A stretch of DNA of 64,000 bases from Rhipidocladum racemiflorum (Eukaryota; Streptophyta; Magnoliopsida; Poales; Poaceae): positions 372,001 through 436,000 of the forward strand of contig JAYEVF010000041.1 in assembly GCA_036346355.1 (NCBI GenBank), written 5' to 3'. The notes under the pieces were generated by a model, which saw nothing but the letters and a program-made list of their open reading frames with translations, did no database searches and was not told the origin of the DNA. Positions 46,922-58,194 of the stretch are shown one piece after another (the stretch's first letter is position 1; each line of letters opens with the position of its first letter). The position numbers were made by a program, and so were the translations under genes.

Positions 46922-48124
46922 CCATGTCAGGTGACGAGGGCTCCCTGCATCACTCTCCTCGCACCAAGGGAATTGTTGCTCACTGAGCTTAGGTCATCAC
47001 AAGAGAACCTTCTCAGATCCATCAAGGTCGCACAAGGGATCGCTAAAACTACTCTTACTACTATTTTGTCTAGACTTGATACGCTTGTAGGAACTTCCCC
47101 AGGAACTTCCAGTCCTCTGCCTCGTCTTCCAAGCAACAAAAATGGCGTACCACATGCTCAGGTACCTGTTGATGATGATCCCCTATGTAAGGTTAAATTC
47201 GCCATTCCACCTTTTAATGGTCATTATGATCCTGATGCCTATATTAATTGGGAGATAGCAAAGAATTTGGCAAGTATGATTTGTCTGAAAATGAAAAGAT
47301 TAGGATTGCTGCTAGTGTGTTAAATGAATATGCATTAACATGGTGGAAACATATTTGTAGAAAAGAGAGAAAACCTGAAAATTGGAAGGCCATGAAAAGA
47401 CTTATGAGAATTGATTATGTTCTTGAATATCATACTGAATTTTTATATACTAGGCTCCAATGCTTGAAACAAGGAAATAAGTGCATTAAGGAATACTATG
47501 AACGATTGCAAAATCATTTGTTGCGTTGTGGTTTAGATGAAGGTGAAGAAGCAACAGAGCTTAGGTTCATACGTGGACTTAATCAAGAAATTCAAGATGC
47601 TCTTATTGATGAAACATATAGTTCTCTTTCAGAATTGGTTGTATGTGCTTATAGAGTTGAAAATATGCTTGCTGAATCCTTGAAAGAATCATTAGCTTCA
47701 TTTGAGGCGCCCATTGTTGCACCTTCTTTTGTAGCTAACATTTTGCTGAAAAGTGAGCACCATCGAGAGAATGATGTAGAAGAGCATATGGAGAAAGAAA
47801 CGATCAAGATTACCCCATGTATATGTGAAGAGATAATAGTTGAAGAAACACCTACAACAAATAAATAATGAGAACTTACAAGGTAATGTAAAAGGTATGG
47901 ACTTTACACATGGAGAAAATAATTTTGAAGAGCTAAAACTATCCACAAATCATGCTATCGTAGAGGAACTAATAGTGGAACCAATTGCTGATTTTGCTTT
48001 GTTACAAGATGATTTGCTTGCTATTTCTTGTGATAAAGGAGAGTTGTGTGATAATACTTCACTTATATCCATGACACAACTAGCAAATAGACATGTCACT
48101 TTTGTTAACACATCACAAGCTTAA
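46922..48124 (+). pseudogene. gag: Gypsy-type Gag of the gag-only element
   Basis: Gag-type protein in two frames. The first (to about 47260) has a variable N-terminus and then KVKFAIPPFNGHYDPDAYINWE. The second, after a shift at about 47255-47270, has NEYALTWWKHICRKERKPEN, LQCLKQGNKCIKEYYERLQ, LLRCGLDEGEEATELRFIRG and LNQEIQDALID, ending at 47868. These are Retrotrans_gag blocks. A third open piece (47840-48124) has no recognised motif. No CCHC knuckle is seen. Upstream, 45722-46920 is AT-rich leader without coding signal. Confidence 0.8.
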
Positions 48125-48566
48125 AATGATGAGTTGAAATTGATGTCTTCTTTATATACATTAGGCTACATTGAATTTGATGTTCCGTGTGATCTGGAAT
48201 TATTTAGAGGAGAGCCTTTGTACATTCTGATTTGTCATGGTTATCGCGAATATCTTTTATGTTATTGGCAAAAATAGTGAGAAAGGAGAGTATAAAGCAC
48301 ATCGAGATTACATTTGTTCAGATTTTAAACCTTCGTTTGCAATGCAACAATGTCATCAATTTAATAATTGCCAAATCACTAATCATGTCAGACCAAGTAC
48401 ATTTGGTTCCATTCACAAGTCACATGATAGTTTTCAAGAAAGGGAGAATACGGTTGATAGAAATTCTGGATCCATTGATTTTATTGCAAATGTGCATATT
48501 GCTTTGTTTCCTGACATTACTAACATTTCGCAGGATAATATGATGGAGTCGAGGACGACTCCACTT

Positions 48567-48580
48567 CAAGAAAGGGAGGA
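48567..48580 (+). promoter_or_regulatory. Upstream polypurine tract (alternative U3 start)
   Basis: CAAGAAAGGGAGGA followed by TGATGAGACC, preceded by GAGTCGAGGACGACTC. The same block recurs at 48893-48937. In the solo LTR at 9284-10397 the LTR begins at the TGATGAGACC that belongs to this upstream site, so both tracts appear to have been used. Confidence 0.7.
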
Positions 48581-48913
48581 TGATGAGACCATGCTCATCA
48601 TGGACAGAACTAACACTGCATACATATGGTCATCACCAAGTGTTGCTGCAATTATATCAACCGCATGGTTTCATCGACCCCCACCTTGGCCAGGACCATT
48701 AAGTTGGCGACACTTCACGGCATCCTCTACTTCGTATACATCTAGTACGATGGCTCAATCTGCATAGCTTTATCGGCCCCCACCTTGGCCATCCTTCTAC
48801 ATCTTCATCGTTCAAGGACCATTGACTCGAGCTCGAGCCCGCCAACTCAATTATCAGATCTAAAGCCATAATTGGGAGAAGATGATGAACTTGAGTCGAG
48901 GACGACTCAAATG

Positions 48914-48927
48914 CAAGAAGGGGAGGA
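48914..48927 (+). promoter_or_regulatory. Polypurine tract adjoining the 3' LTR
   Basis: GCAAGAAGGGGAGGA directly before TGATGAGAACATC, the start of the 3' LTR and, at 44778, of the 5' LTR. It is therefore the tract used in the last transposition of this copy. Confidence 0.8.
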
Positions 48928-49835
48928 TGATGAGAACATCACTACCATGGATACGGCAATGTCTACAAACCCAATTGAAACCAACAATACAAGGGCCAAT
49001 TACTGAGCTCGCACGCCAATTCAATTGCCAGGTGAATATGCTCTCGGGTTGCATACAAATAATTTAATGAATGGAATGCTATTTAATCCTTGTGATGGTT
49101 TTATTGTCCTTAGGAACCAAGGAGAAGGACTCCCAAAAGTCAAGCATGAAGCCAATTCTTCCGGTGCACAACTTTAACTCCTGATTCACTCCCGATAGCA
49201 CCAACTTAAAACGACCATAACTTTGATCCAAAAGAGTGTTTGAGGTCTATGAGTACTGGTTTGAAAGGTTTTGTCGCCCTCTTTCAAACGGATCCGACCC
49301 CATGTCCAAATTCCTACGAGTCAACGGGAATCTGCAAAACAAGTTCGATCATCTTTCCAAATCCGAAGTCAAACTAGGAATAGGAGTCCTACTGCCATGG
49401 ATGTCTTTTGGACGCCCCTAGCACTGTTTTGGCCTCCTATTTCTCCTATATATAGCTAGGTAGTCCCCGAAAATAACTTGGGTTTTGGTTATTTGATAGT
49501 TTTGCCTTTTGCTACTATTTTGAGTCTTTTAGACGTGCTCAACGGCCGCCTAACAAGCTCCTTGTATCTAACCCCAACTTTTTCTATACTTCATCTATAT
49601 TTGCAATTTTAGATTGCTTTTGCCTTGTTCTTGCTTGTTCTTCGATTGCTTGCAGGAATTGATCTTCGTGATCAGGTTGATCGTGCCCACGGCAAGGTCA
49701 ATAACCCTCTGAAGTTGGTTTAGCGATTGCTAAGGCGCATCGTAGTTGTACGTTGTAGTTGGATCGTCAAAGTCGTCTCCACCCAAATCGAAGGTTATCA
49801 TTTTCATCGAAGATCGACACCCAAAGGTTACATCA
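48928..49835 (+). repeat. 3' LTR of gag-only gypsy-like element
   Basis: 908 bp matching 44778-45706, ending GTTACATCA, followed by the CGTGG duplication. Differences from the 5' LTR are mostly small indels near CTCGG/CGG words (for example 49160-49200). Confidence 0.9.
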
Positions 49836-49840
49836 CGTGG

Positions 49841-50477
49841 TATGGTGTAGGCTGTGGCATGGTTGGCGCATGGCCCAACTTGGAACCATCAAGCAGGTGT
49901 TAACCTGATTCTGCTGGTACCAAGGTCCCGTAGTAAGATCACGGTTGGTTGGGATGGGGTGTAAACTAGAATAGCCGCCGGCGGTGTGGGTTCAACTGCA
50001 AGCTTATTGCTCTCCGTGTTCTGCCCTATGGAGTAGACCGGATATGTTGGCAAGGGTTGTAGCGGCTCAAATAGAGAGCCAGCCGACACTAGTTCCTACG
50101 CCACTTCTTTGACGCTGTTACATATCAACGACGTAACTGTGGTTACTAGGGCCGATGACTGGTTAAGCAGAGCACAATTTATAGATTGATCAATCATATC
50201 CGATAATTTCACCTAAGCGGGTAAATATCGGCTTACTTGTGCTTGCCCGGTGGCACCAGAGACTTCCTTATTGATGAGGCTAATCGTCAGTAAAGCAGCC
50301 TTTTGCGTGACACCGCGTCGGGTTTTTTGGTAGCAATTGAGCACCATCTGCTCAAATGCTGCCTTTTGATCTTCAACCTCCTTTAGCTACTTCAAGCGCC
50401 AGATCGTCCATTATAGGGACGACTATTGCGTTAGCATTGATGTCGGATGCAGCCATGGATTTTCCTGTTGAAGTCAT
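49841..50477 (-). pseudogene. gag: Gypsy element 3 Gag, N-terminal part
   Basis: Minus strand from Met 50477 (MTSTGKSMAASDINANAIVV) 17 bases after the primer site. The N-terminal region is poorly conserved and broken by several stops (from about 50370 on). The last part (near 49841) reads into HGYHGSATQPIDAGVHPQYV on the other side of the CGTGG insertion (44772 downwards). Start choice rests on the nearby primer site. Confidence 0.6.
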
Positions 50478-50493
50478 GTTCGTTTGCTTCGAA

Positions 50494-50514
50494 GTCCCAC
50501 CGGGCGTGCCAAAA
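50494..50514 (-). promoter_or_regulatory. Primer binding site of gypsy element 3
   Basis: The minus strand holds TTTTGGCACGCCCGGTGGGA, a form I know from grass Ty3/gypsy elements, three bases after the LTR end CCAACA (50518). It fixes direction and LTR edge. Confidence 0.75.
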
Positions 50515-50517
50515 GTG

Positions 50518-51285
50518 TGTTGGCACCACAAACTTGATGACGGGTTAATAATCACCAACACACGCGAACGTCGGCTTCAATTCTTTGGGTTGGGAGCGAG
50601 CCGGCCAATTTTATCCTACAATCGGTAAGATATCAGTAATTGACTTGATCGGCTGGAGAAAAACTGATCAAGCGAGATTTTTAGGGCTTCATCGACTTTG
50701 ACAAGCCAATGTCGATAAGGATAACTGAAATCCAATCTATTCGGTTGAGTCGATCGGATTGGGTAAAGGCTGTTTCTCCCAAAGAAGGCGACACGCAACA
50801 AAATTAGGAATGGGCCAGACCTGAGTTGAGCGTAAGTCGACAAGATCAACAATTGGCGATGCGCAGCTTTTATTGATAATCGAATTACAAGGAAAGATCA
50901 TAAGTCTATGAACTACTCCTATGCAAAAGAAGATGAAAACTAAATGTATTAGTTGATTGTGTTGAGTATAGATCTGTTCGACGTAGTCCGTCACCCTCTT
51001 TTATACTCTTCGGCCTAATCGTGTTCCTTTCAACCTCTTGAACTGCCCGTATCGGCCTCTCTAGCTTCTTTCTATCTTGAGCTTGATTGTATCTTCCTCA
51101 ACCTCTGATCCCACCCTTATCGGCCTCGGTTTCCTTTTAGCACACTTCATGCCAAACAATCGTGACTCCTCAATCCGAAACCATATCGGCTTACTTCGCG
51201 GACTTAGTCCTCTATCGGTACACATCGTGTCGAATCCGAACTCATATCGGCTTATCCTCTCCGATTTTAAAAACTACCTTAGTCA
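50518..51285 (-). mobile_element. 5' LTR of gypsy element 3
   Basis: Minus-strand LTR ending GGTGCCAACA at 50518. The TATA box AGTATAAAAGAGGG lies at about 50994-51007. The start is placed at TGACTAAGG (51285) because the next sequence is a different element from 51293. This LTR is the outer edge of the nested stack; its partner is outside or lost. Confidence 0.6.
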
Positions 51286-51292
51286 CCAAAAT

Positions 51293-52912
51293 TAGGGGTG
51301 AAAACGGGTCGGATTCGGTCGGATATTGCTTATCCCGTATCCTAACCCATATTATTATCTCGGATTCGGAGTCGGATATGGATAGACCGGATACGGATAC
51401 GAATTCAGAGTAGTTCGGATTCGGACACGGGACGGATACATGACGGATACGGATCGGAAACGGATAATATAGTCGGATAATATGTAAGGCAAAAAAATGC
51501 ATGAACCATACAACATTCACATGAACCAATGAACTTTTCAACATAAGTACATACATAACAATATAACATAGCTCTCACACGATAACACACATACATGATC
51601 ATATTGATGATCATAATTCATAAATAAGTCCAACATAAGTGATTCATACATAAGTTAGGAGTAGCAGATTGCAAGTACACAATACTTATACGAGTGCATC
51701 CACCATGTTGAATATTCAAGCTGACGCAAGAATTCAGAACTTGGGGACATAGGAACAAACTGACAATAGCCCACGACTGAAAATGAGCATAAGGCAACAG
51801 CTAGCTATAATGAGTGTCAAACTTAACGCGAACTACAAGTTGCATCACTTTGGTCATCACCCCTGAGCATATCTAACTTGCAAAAATGAATGCTTAAGCA
51901 TATCTGCTGACAACTTCAATCTAAGGGAAGCTAACACAACACCAGTAACTAGCATCCATAAATCCAGCTCGGTACATATAAATCTTGACCAAGCAAGAAG
52001 AGAGCAATACTTGCAGACAAGTTTGGTTGTAAACTGAAACATTTTCCAGTCAGACAATTTGGGTTTGCCTCTCTGTTGACAAGCTCAAAGCAGCAGATTC
52101 ACTAAAAATATGACATATAGGCTCTAGTAAAGGGAACGTGTCTCATACTTAAAGTCTATCTCGTGATCTCGTCCACCACATATACATCCTCATGAACAGA
52201 AAGTAGCAAGCAAGTTTGGGGAAATATAATCACTGAAGCATTGTCCTACAAGCGACAGCTTGCTGCTCACCTGCCTCGAAGGCTCAGATCTGGGCCAACT
52301 CGCATGCGCGGAGAGCACCCCGCGGACGAGGGCGGAGGGCTAGCGCAGCTCGGCGCCGCACAGCCGCGGCTTGGCCGGGCTCCCGCCGCCGCGTGTTCGC
52401 CAGGCAGAGCCGTGGAGTGCGCAAGGAGGAAGGAGAGGCCGGGCGCGAGGAGGAGAGGGAGGGCACGTTCACCAGGCGAACGAGGGCACGGTGGATGAAG
52501 ACGGAGGGCGTGCATCGGCGGCAGCGTGTTCCCCTATTCAGATCTTAGAGGAGGAATCAGATTGAGTACTTGAGGACTGGAGCAGCCGAGCAGTCAAGCA
52601 GAGGAATAACCGAATAGAGGATTAGCGGAATAAAGGGAATAGCGATTAGGTCATAGACTCATGTTGACGGATATCCGGATAGGAATGTGGGTTAGTATCC
52701 GGCGCAAATACGGAAAATATCCGTGATCCGACGGATATTTGATGCCTCAGATCCGATCCGTGATCCGTATTTAAATATCCGATCCGTGATCCAGATTTAA
52801 ATATCCGGATCCGATCCAGATCCGACCGATACGTAAATCCTCCTCCCAGATCCGATTTTCCCGGATACGGTCCCGGATCGGGTGGAAAATATCCAACCCG
52901 TTTTCACACCTA
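51293..52912. mobile_element. hAT (Ac/Ds-like) non-autonomous element
   Basis: 1620 bp with terminal inverted repeats TAGGGGTGAAAACGGGTCGG and, from the right end, TAGGTGTGAAAACGGGTTGG. The first bases resemble the Ac/Ds ends (YAGGGATGAAA), and AAACGG is the known subterminal binding word of Ac transposase. Subterminal regions (51310-51475, 52670-52890) are packed with CGGAT/ATCCG words. No transposase was recognised. An 8-bp target duplication is not clear (ACCAAAAT left, CTAATAGC right). Confidence 0.75.
52241..52515. other. GC-rich core of the hAT-like element, possible captured exon
   Basis: A sharply GC-rich block (both strands open for 60-85 codons) inside an otherwise AT-rich element. 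On the minus strand it codes alanine/proline/serine/arginine-rich text with SPGERALPLLLAPGLSFLLA, which could be a signal-peptide-like segment. GC content this high opens many frames by chance, so coding is unproven. Such blocks in non-autonomous elements are often fragments of host genes. Confidence 0.35.
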
Positions 52913-54050
52913 CTAATAGCTACATATCCAAACAAGCCTACTTCTTGTCAAGAAGTTTCAATAACTTGTAGAATTAATCGAGAGAGGCTTTATAATTTTT
53001 CAAAAAAAAAAGAAAAGGAAGAAAATTGGTCAGAAATTTTGACATTCACTAGATACGTAGATGGGCATCCAAGACGGTCCCAGCATGACAATCTGGGTAG
53101 GCGGAGTCCTACCGGAAGAGGATATTGCCGCCTAATTTATCAACCATCTATTCAGACCTCCCAATTTCCGATCACATACACACGAGGACGAGGAGTTTGC
53201 ATTTTGTAAACGGCACAAGATATGTGCTTATCCAAGTGATGGCGGAGGATACAATCCGATCATCTGACGTGCGATCAATCATGGCAACACGTATACTTCT
53301 GTATCCATGATGATTTCTGCTCAGGCGGTTGCTGGGTCACTTCTGCAGCCTATAAAGTGTTTCGCTGGTCAGTTCGCCATCGTACACACGACGAGGACTA
53401 CTGATAACGAACCAATAGAATAATTACTTGGTGCATTAGGTATTTTTTTCCGGTCTTCATCGGCATCTTTTTCTCCTGTGAAAGACGAGGGAAAGGTACC
53501 CTGCAGCTTTTCAAGGCAGGTCCGTCATCCGTGCATATTAAGTATTTCACTCTCACAGATTTCTTGCACAGCCGGTTAGCTGTCTCTGTTTTCCATTATT
53601 AGTGGCTTTTAAGGGTAAAGTGGGCAGACAGGTTACTTACACGGCAGTTCAGGGGAGTCCGACACAGCATCGATGCTTTTCCCTTCCCTTGCATTAGCGG
53701 AAGCACTAGATGCTAAGTGCTAACACATCCACACATGCTAGAAGATCCTTGTGGCCACTAATGCACGAGCAAGTTACTGCAGAGACCAGGAGATCCTAGA
53801 TAAATCTTAGCATATCTGCCCCCTTTGTATGTTTTTTTTTAAATATAACCTCTCTTCAAAATTATTTGTAAATTTAGTCATATCCCTAATCATAGTAGAA
53901 ACGACAAATAATATTTACCACATGCTGCTGTGAAGGTCGGTAGCCCGGCTGACTGTAGCAGCAAAGCCATCGAGCAGAATTTTTTTAAATAATACTTTTT
54001 TAAATGAAATTGGCGCTTTTAATATACGGAATAAAAAATTTGCAAAAATA
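52913..54050. other. Stretch without recognised elements
   Basis: No element ends, coding domains or repeats were recognised. There is an A-run at 53008-53016 and a TATA-like CTATAAAG at about 53351-53358. It may be the least repetitive part of the window, a possible remnant of the original target site. Confidence 0.4.
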
Positions 54051-54054
54051 ATAT

Positions 54055-54275
54055 GCCGTCGCCAAACGGCATGGCGAATACCTATTTTACCGAACCGCGT
54101 GGCGAATACTCCTATTTTCGCCACACGGTTCGGGCGACAATACCTTAACCGCCGCAATTAAGCCGCTACACGGTATCAAGGCTATTTTCGCCAAATGGTA
54201 TGGCGAAGATACTATTTTCGCCAAACCGTGTGGCGAAAACCCTATTTTCGCCATACCATTTGGCGAATTAGGTTG
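54055..54275. repeat. Six TTCGCCA-N-TGGCGAA quasi-palindromes
   Basis: Words such as TTTTCGCCAAACCGTGTGGC recur at about 54058, 54088, 54113, 54186, 54214 and 54243, each an inverted pair TCGCCA ... TGGCGA around a 6-10-base centre, separated by CCTA/ACTA spacers. They precede the MULE-type coding region by ~800 bp. Clusters like this are typical of subterminal transposase-binding sites, but the binding role is inferred. Confidence 0.7.
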
Positions 54276-54375
54276 TCGCCGAACCGCTTGGGCTAAATTA
54301 GCTCTAAAAAGGGCCCAGAGATCGATCGATCGATCTCGCCGCGCCCAAAAAAGGAACAGAGCGTAGCCGCCGGTA

Positions 54376-54556
54376 GAAAAGAGAAGAGAGGGAGAGGAAG
54401 GAGAGGGAGAAGGAGAGGGAGAGGAAGGAGAGGGAGAAGGAGAAGGAGAGGGAGAGGAAGGAGAGGGAGAAGGAGAAGGAGAGGGAGAGGAAGGAGGGAG
54501 AGGGAGAGGAAGGAGGAGGAGAGAAGAAGAAGAAGAAGAAGAAGAAGAAGAAGAGG
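54376..54556. repeat. GA-rich minisatellite and (GAA)n
   Basis: Repeats of GGAGAGGGAGAGGAAGGAGA form a ~35-bp higher unit, ending in a (GAA)n run at about 54526-54553. The plus strand is entirely purine. It ends in GAGGAGGTAATACC, which could be an exon end with a GT donor at about 54574, making the tract part of a 5' leader of the MULE gene. Confidence 0.75.
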
Positions 54557-54609
54557 AGAAGAAAAAAGAGGAGGTAATACCGCGACTTTGTTTAATTTCA
54601 TATTTTTCA

Positions 54610-54775
54610 ATGTAGAGAGTGATTTAGAGTAATGTAATTTAGATTAGCGATCTAGAGTAGCGCAATTTAGAGTAGCGATCTAGAGTAGCGCACGTTAGAG
54701 TAGCGATCTAGAGTAGCATTTAGATTAGCGATCTAGAGTAGCAATTTAGATTAGCGATTGTAGTTGTTTAATGTA
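54610..54775. repeat. TAGAGTAGCGATC tandem repeat
   Basis: Imperfect ~22-27-bp repeats (TTTAGAGTAGCGATCTAGAGTA type) run from about 54610 to 54775 and include CGATCTAGAGTAGC words. They lie between the putative first exon and the coding exon at 55067, so probably in an intron. No function seen. Confidence 0.7.
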
Positions 54776-55066
54776 GAGTAGTGATATTAGTTAGACCCGA
54801 TTAATTCCGTTAATCGTTATGCCCAGCTTTTTGACCGTAAGGGAAAAATGGAATATTTAGGGCTTCGATCACTAGCTAATCGGCTTAATCGGCCGATTTT
54901 TCTGAACATTGCATATTAGTAGCAAATAGCCATGTTATACGTGCGCTATATTATTATAATATTATAGTATCGATATCCCGATAGGTAATTATCGTTGTTC
55001 AATTTACGGTACATATTTTACATTTTAGTAGGGATGCATAAATTTATTTTGTCTATGTCGCCGCAG

Positions 55067-57620
55067 TTGATGCTCGGAACCAAAGGAAATTCGTGGTATA
55101 TTATGGCGATGGGGAAGTAAAAATTCGGCAGAATGGAGTGGATTTAAGCTGCTTTGCGGTCACCATGGCCGAGCACTTGTCCCCCGATACTGTTAGCATT
55201 CGTGATATAAAACTTTGGTTGACCCAATTTTTTCCCCTGGATCCAAGTGTTTAGTCTGTTAGCATCCAACTCGTGATACACGCTGTAGCAAGGGTGACCC
55301 GCCGTGTGGGAGTTGAAGACATGATCGAACACGCTTGTGGCGTAAATGGTTAAGATGGTGCAAGGGATCTAGCCTCGATTGTGTGATGTCGGTGCAAGCT
55401 TGCCCTAGGGAAGAGGTGAGTACTACTTGTGTGAGCGAGAGCAAAGACATCGGCTACAAACCGAACAAGTTCACCGGCCAGTGTTTCGCTGAGGCAGAAA
55501 GCAGCTGGGATGATCACATGGATGCAAAGCGCAGTAAGGTCGGGCCGATGAAGGGGAGGATATCGATCAACTTGTAGATCAATTGAACGAGACGACCGCA
55601 TGGCGACGTAAGAGGAAGCCGAATGTTGGACCCGGCCGATACCATCGGCGAAGATGATGACCGGAAGAAGATGATGAAATGCATGGTAGCACTCGCCGGA
55701 GGTACCCATCCTCGATGAATGGAACAGCAGAACAAAGCCGGTATGGAAGCTTTGTGGGGCCATGACTCGCATTGTGAGTATGGTAATCGGTGCCATTCAC
55801 TGAATCAAATGTTCGAACAATTCAGTAATTGAAGTTGGCAAAGTGAGCTTGTGGGCACTATCGCCGCAAAGAGAGTTTCCTGTTGTCCTGTCTAGCCCAG
55901 ATAAGTACACAAAGGAAGTGCGTAATCGATGGTTGTGAATTTAAAGTACATGCATACAAGGCGAAGTGTGAGACATATTGGATTGCATCAAGAGTGGACG
56001 AGCACACATGCAGACTAGAAAATGTTCTTGTCAAACACCGTAACTTGAATGCTGCTGTAATAGCCAGCGTGATGTTTAATGAAATCATTGAGAAGCGGGA
56101 TATCGAAGTGTTCAGATATTCAGTAAAGCAATGTTACTAACATTTAAGTATCGATAAGCTACTCCATGGCCTGGCGTATGGCGTAAAGCATTAGAGAAGA
56201 GGTTTGGCACATACGAGGCATCGTATTGCAACCTACCTCGTGTGCTTGAAGCATCAAGCAAACCAATCCTGGCACCTACACCGCTTTCAAAGAAAGCGGC
56301 TGCATGCAAATGGGATCTCAGACATTTCGTCGTGCTTTCTTTTCATTGGGGCCTTGCATTACGTCATTCAGGTACTCATTCATTGCTTTGTGTTGATGGC
56401 ACATTTTTGACCGAAAATACAAGGGCGATTCTAACAAACCATTGCAATTGATGCGAATAACCACATACTTCCATTGGCCTTTGCTTTTGTTGAGGGTGAG
56501 AATCGATACTGGCCGTGGTTTTTCGTGACATCCAAGGTGGGGTAGTTGGTGATCGGCCCAAAGATGTGCATCATTCATGATCGCCACAAAGGTATCCTCT
56601 CGGCAATCAAGACTCTACAGAGGACCGAGATGAACCATTTTCGTGGCCTGACCGCGGTAATGTGGTGCATGAGACATTTGGGTGCCAATTTCTTCAGCAA
56701 TTCAAAAGCAAGAAACCGATGAATTGCTTAAGAGGTTATGCAAGCGTAATCAGGCACGTAAGTTCAACGCGCTTATTTGCCGAAGTTGGATAAGCACACC
56801 AGGCGCATATCGAAGAGATGAAGAAGCAACCACCTACGCCGAATCTTAATGTCCACCTAAAAGGCTAACACTTTGGGGAGCTCGATCCTCCTAATATGAG
56901 GAGACGAACGCCAAGGAACATTAAGTGTTTCTCAAGATCGATAGAGGCTGAGCCTCTAGAGAAGTGGGCATTGCTCCATGACACCTGAGGCGCCAGTTAG
57001 TATGGTACATTAAAATATCAAAACAAACGCTAAACAATTTGGCCTGCGTTGCTCTAAACTGCTTTTATGCTGGAATGTGTTTGGCGTGATGACAACGAAC
57101 ATAGCCGAGGTTTACAATTGGGTCATCCGAGGCCTCCGTCCGCTTCCGCTTGTGGCTATCCTGAAGGCATGTTGCACGGCATCGTTAGCTACTACCAAAA
57201 AAGGCATGCGGAGCGGTACTTCATGCCTCCACATTGCAAACGCCGTATTGTTCGGCGTGATGATGACCTACATGGAGGAACGAACCATGAAAGCTCAAAG
57301 AAGATATGGTGCGAGCTACGGGGTCATCAATACCGCTTCGAGGTGACTCTTCGGTGCAAAAGGGGATTGGGAACCGACACAAATGGGTTATTACGCACGA
57401 GGTTAATCTAGGCCAAGGGGCATCACGGATGGTGTGAATGCAGCCGCAATAAGCCAAGACTTCTCCATATTCCTTGCTCACACGTGATGGCCGCTTGTGG
57501 GCAAATTGGGATGAACACGCCGCAATACATGTCCCCTTTCTACTTGAAGGATCATGTTGTCCATATCTGGCTCGGGTGAGTTTCGCGGGTTTTCGTGGCA
57601 CACGGTGATTTCAACTGCGA
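55067..57620 (+). pseudogene. MULE (Mutator-like) transposase, decayed
   Basis: Plus-strand remains of a MuDR-type transposase, which cuts and re-inserts DNA elements. An acceptor CGCCGCAG precedes 55067. Order: FVVYYGDGEVKIRQNGVDLS (N-terminal), VWKLCGAMTRIVSMVIG (about 55740-55790), a zinc-type DNA-binding part CVIDGCEFKVHAYKAKCETY ... EHTCRLEN (55920-56030), the catalytic MULE block LCVDGTFLTENTRAILT (56390-56440, first Asp) and VVGDRPKDVHH (about 56540). Then FGVMTTNIAEVYNWVIRGLR (57080-57140) and a SWIM-type zinc signature CSRNKPRLLHIPCSHVMAAC (57434-57495). At least seven frame changes and many stops break it. Confidence 0.85.
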
Positions 57621-57875
57621 TTAACAGAGATGAGGGCATCTGCTTGCGGATCCAACCTTGCGGAGGTGCTGCGGAAGGGCGCTCTGGTCATCCCATGCAC
57701 TCAGGGCGCATTCGCAACGACATGGATGAATCTGAAGTGGGTGGCCCTCTTAGGAGGTGTTCTAAGTGCGCGAGTATGGTCACAAGGCAAACCAAAGGCA
57801 CGAGGGTGTATGTTCTCGGAAGTGGTGGTGGCTATGTATCGAAATATGTTATTATATGCACGTTGGATGTTTTTT

Positions 57876-58150
57876 ATTGTAATATTGACGCTGATTGGGT
57901 GTCTTTTATTCATGTAGGTTGGGTCGCTCACATGTTGTGTACTTGTATTTCTGTTCACCCCTTATGTCTTGTATACATATATGTATTGTAATCTTGACGT
58001 GATTGGTGGTCTGTTATTCATCTAGGTTGTGGCTGTTATTCGGATATGTTGTGTTTATCACATGTTGTGTACCTTTTATTTATGTTCAACCCTCATGTCT
58101 TTTATTATTATACATTGTGTACTTTTATTCACATATGTCGTGGCTTGCCG
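57876..58150. repeat. Diverged ~110-bp T-rich repeat, two to three copies
   Basis: Blocks starting ATTGTAATATTGACG (57876) and ATTGTAATCTTGACG (57985) share ATTCATSTAGGTTG and CACATGTTGTGTAC words; a third partial copy follows to about 58130. The stretch lies between the transposase remnant and the PMD gene, with no coding signal. Confidence 0.55.
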
Positions 58151-58194
58151 TGACGTTGTGTAGTATGATTTATGTTGAAACATTTCTATGTGCA

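Larger units (their letters stand above)
44778..49835 (+). mobile_element. Gag-only Ty3/gypsy-like LTR element
   Basis: Complete insertion with perfect 5-bp duplication CGTGG at 44773-44777 and 49836-49840. LTRs at 44778-45706 and 48928-49835 start TGATGAGAACATC and end GTTACATCA; the first is followed by a primer site, the second preceded by a polypurine tract. The internal region (45707-48927) has gag but no recognisable protease, RT or integrase, so it must be mobilised by another element. An extra polypurine tract lies at 48567-48580. A related solo LTR is at 9284-10397. Confidence 0.92.

Noticed and set aside
52241..52565. Overlapping open frames on both strands in the GC-rich block, taken as a gene
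   Set aside because: High GC opens all frames at once; no domain, no splice sites and no start context. Kept only as a possible captured fragment.
51285..52920. 8-bp target duplication for the hAT-like element
   Set aside because: ACCAAAAT and CTAATAGC match poorly at any register, so no duplication is claimed.
54293..54610. 105-codon minus-strand Leu/Pro/Ser-rich frame
   Set aside because: It is the complement of the GA-rich minisatellite; a repeat product, not a membrane protein.
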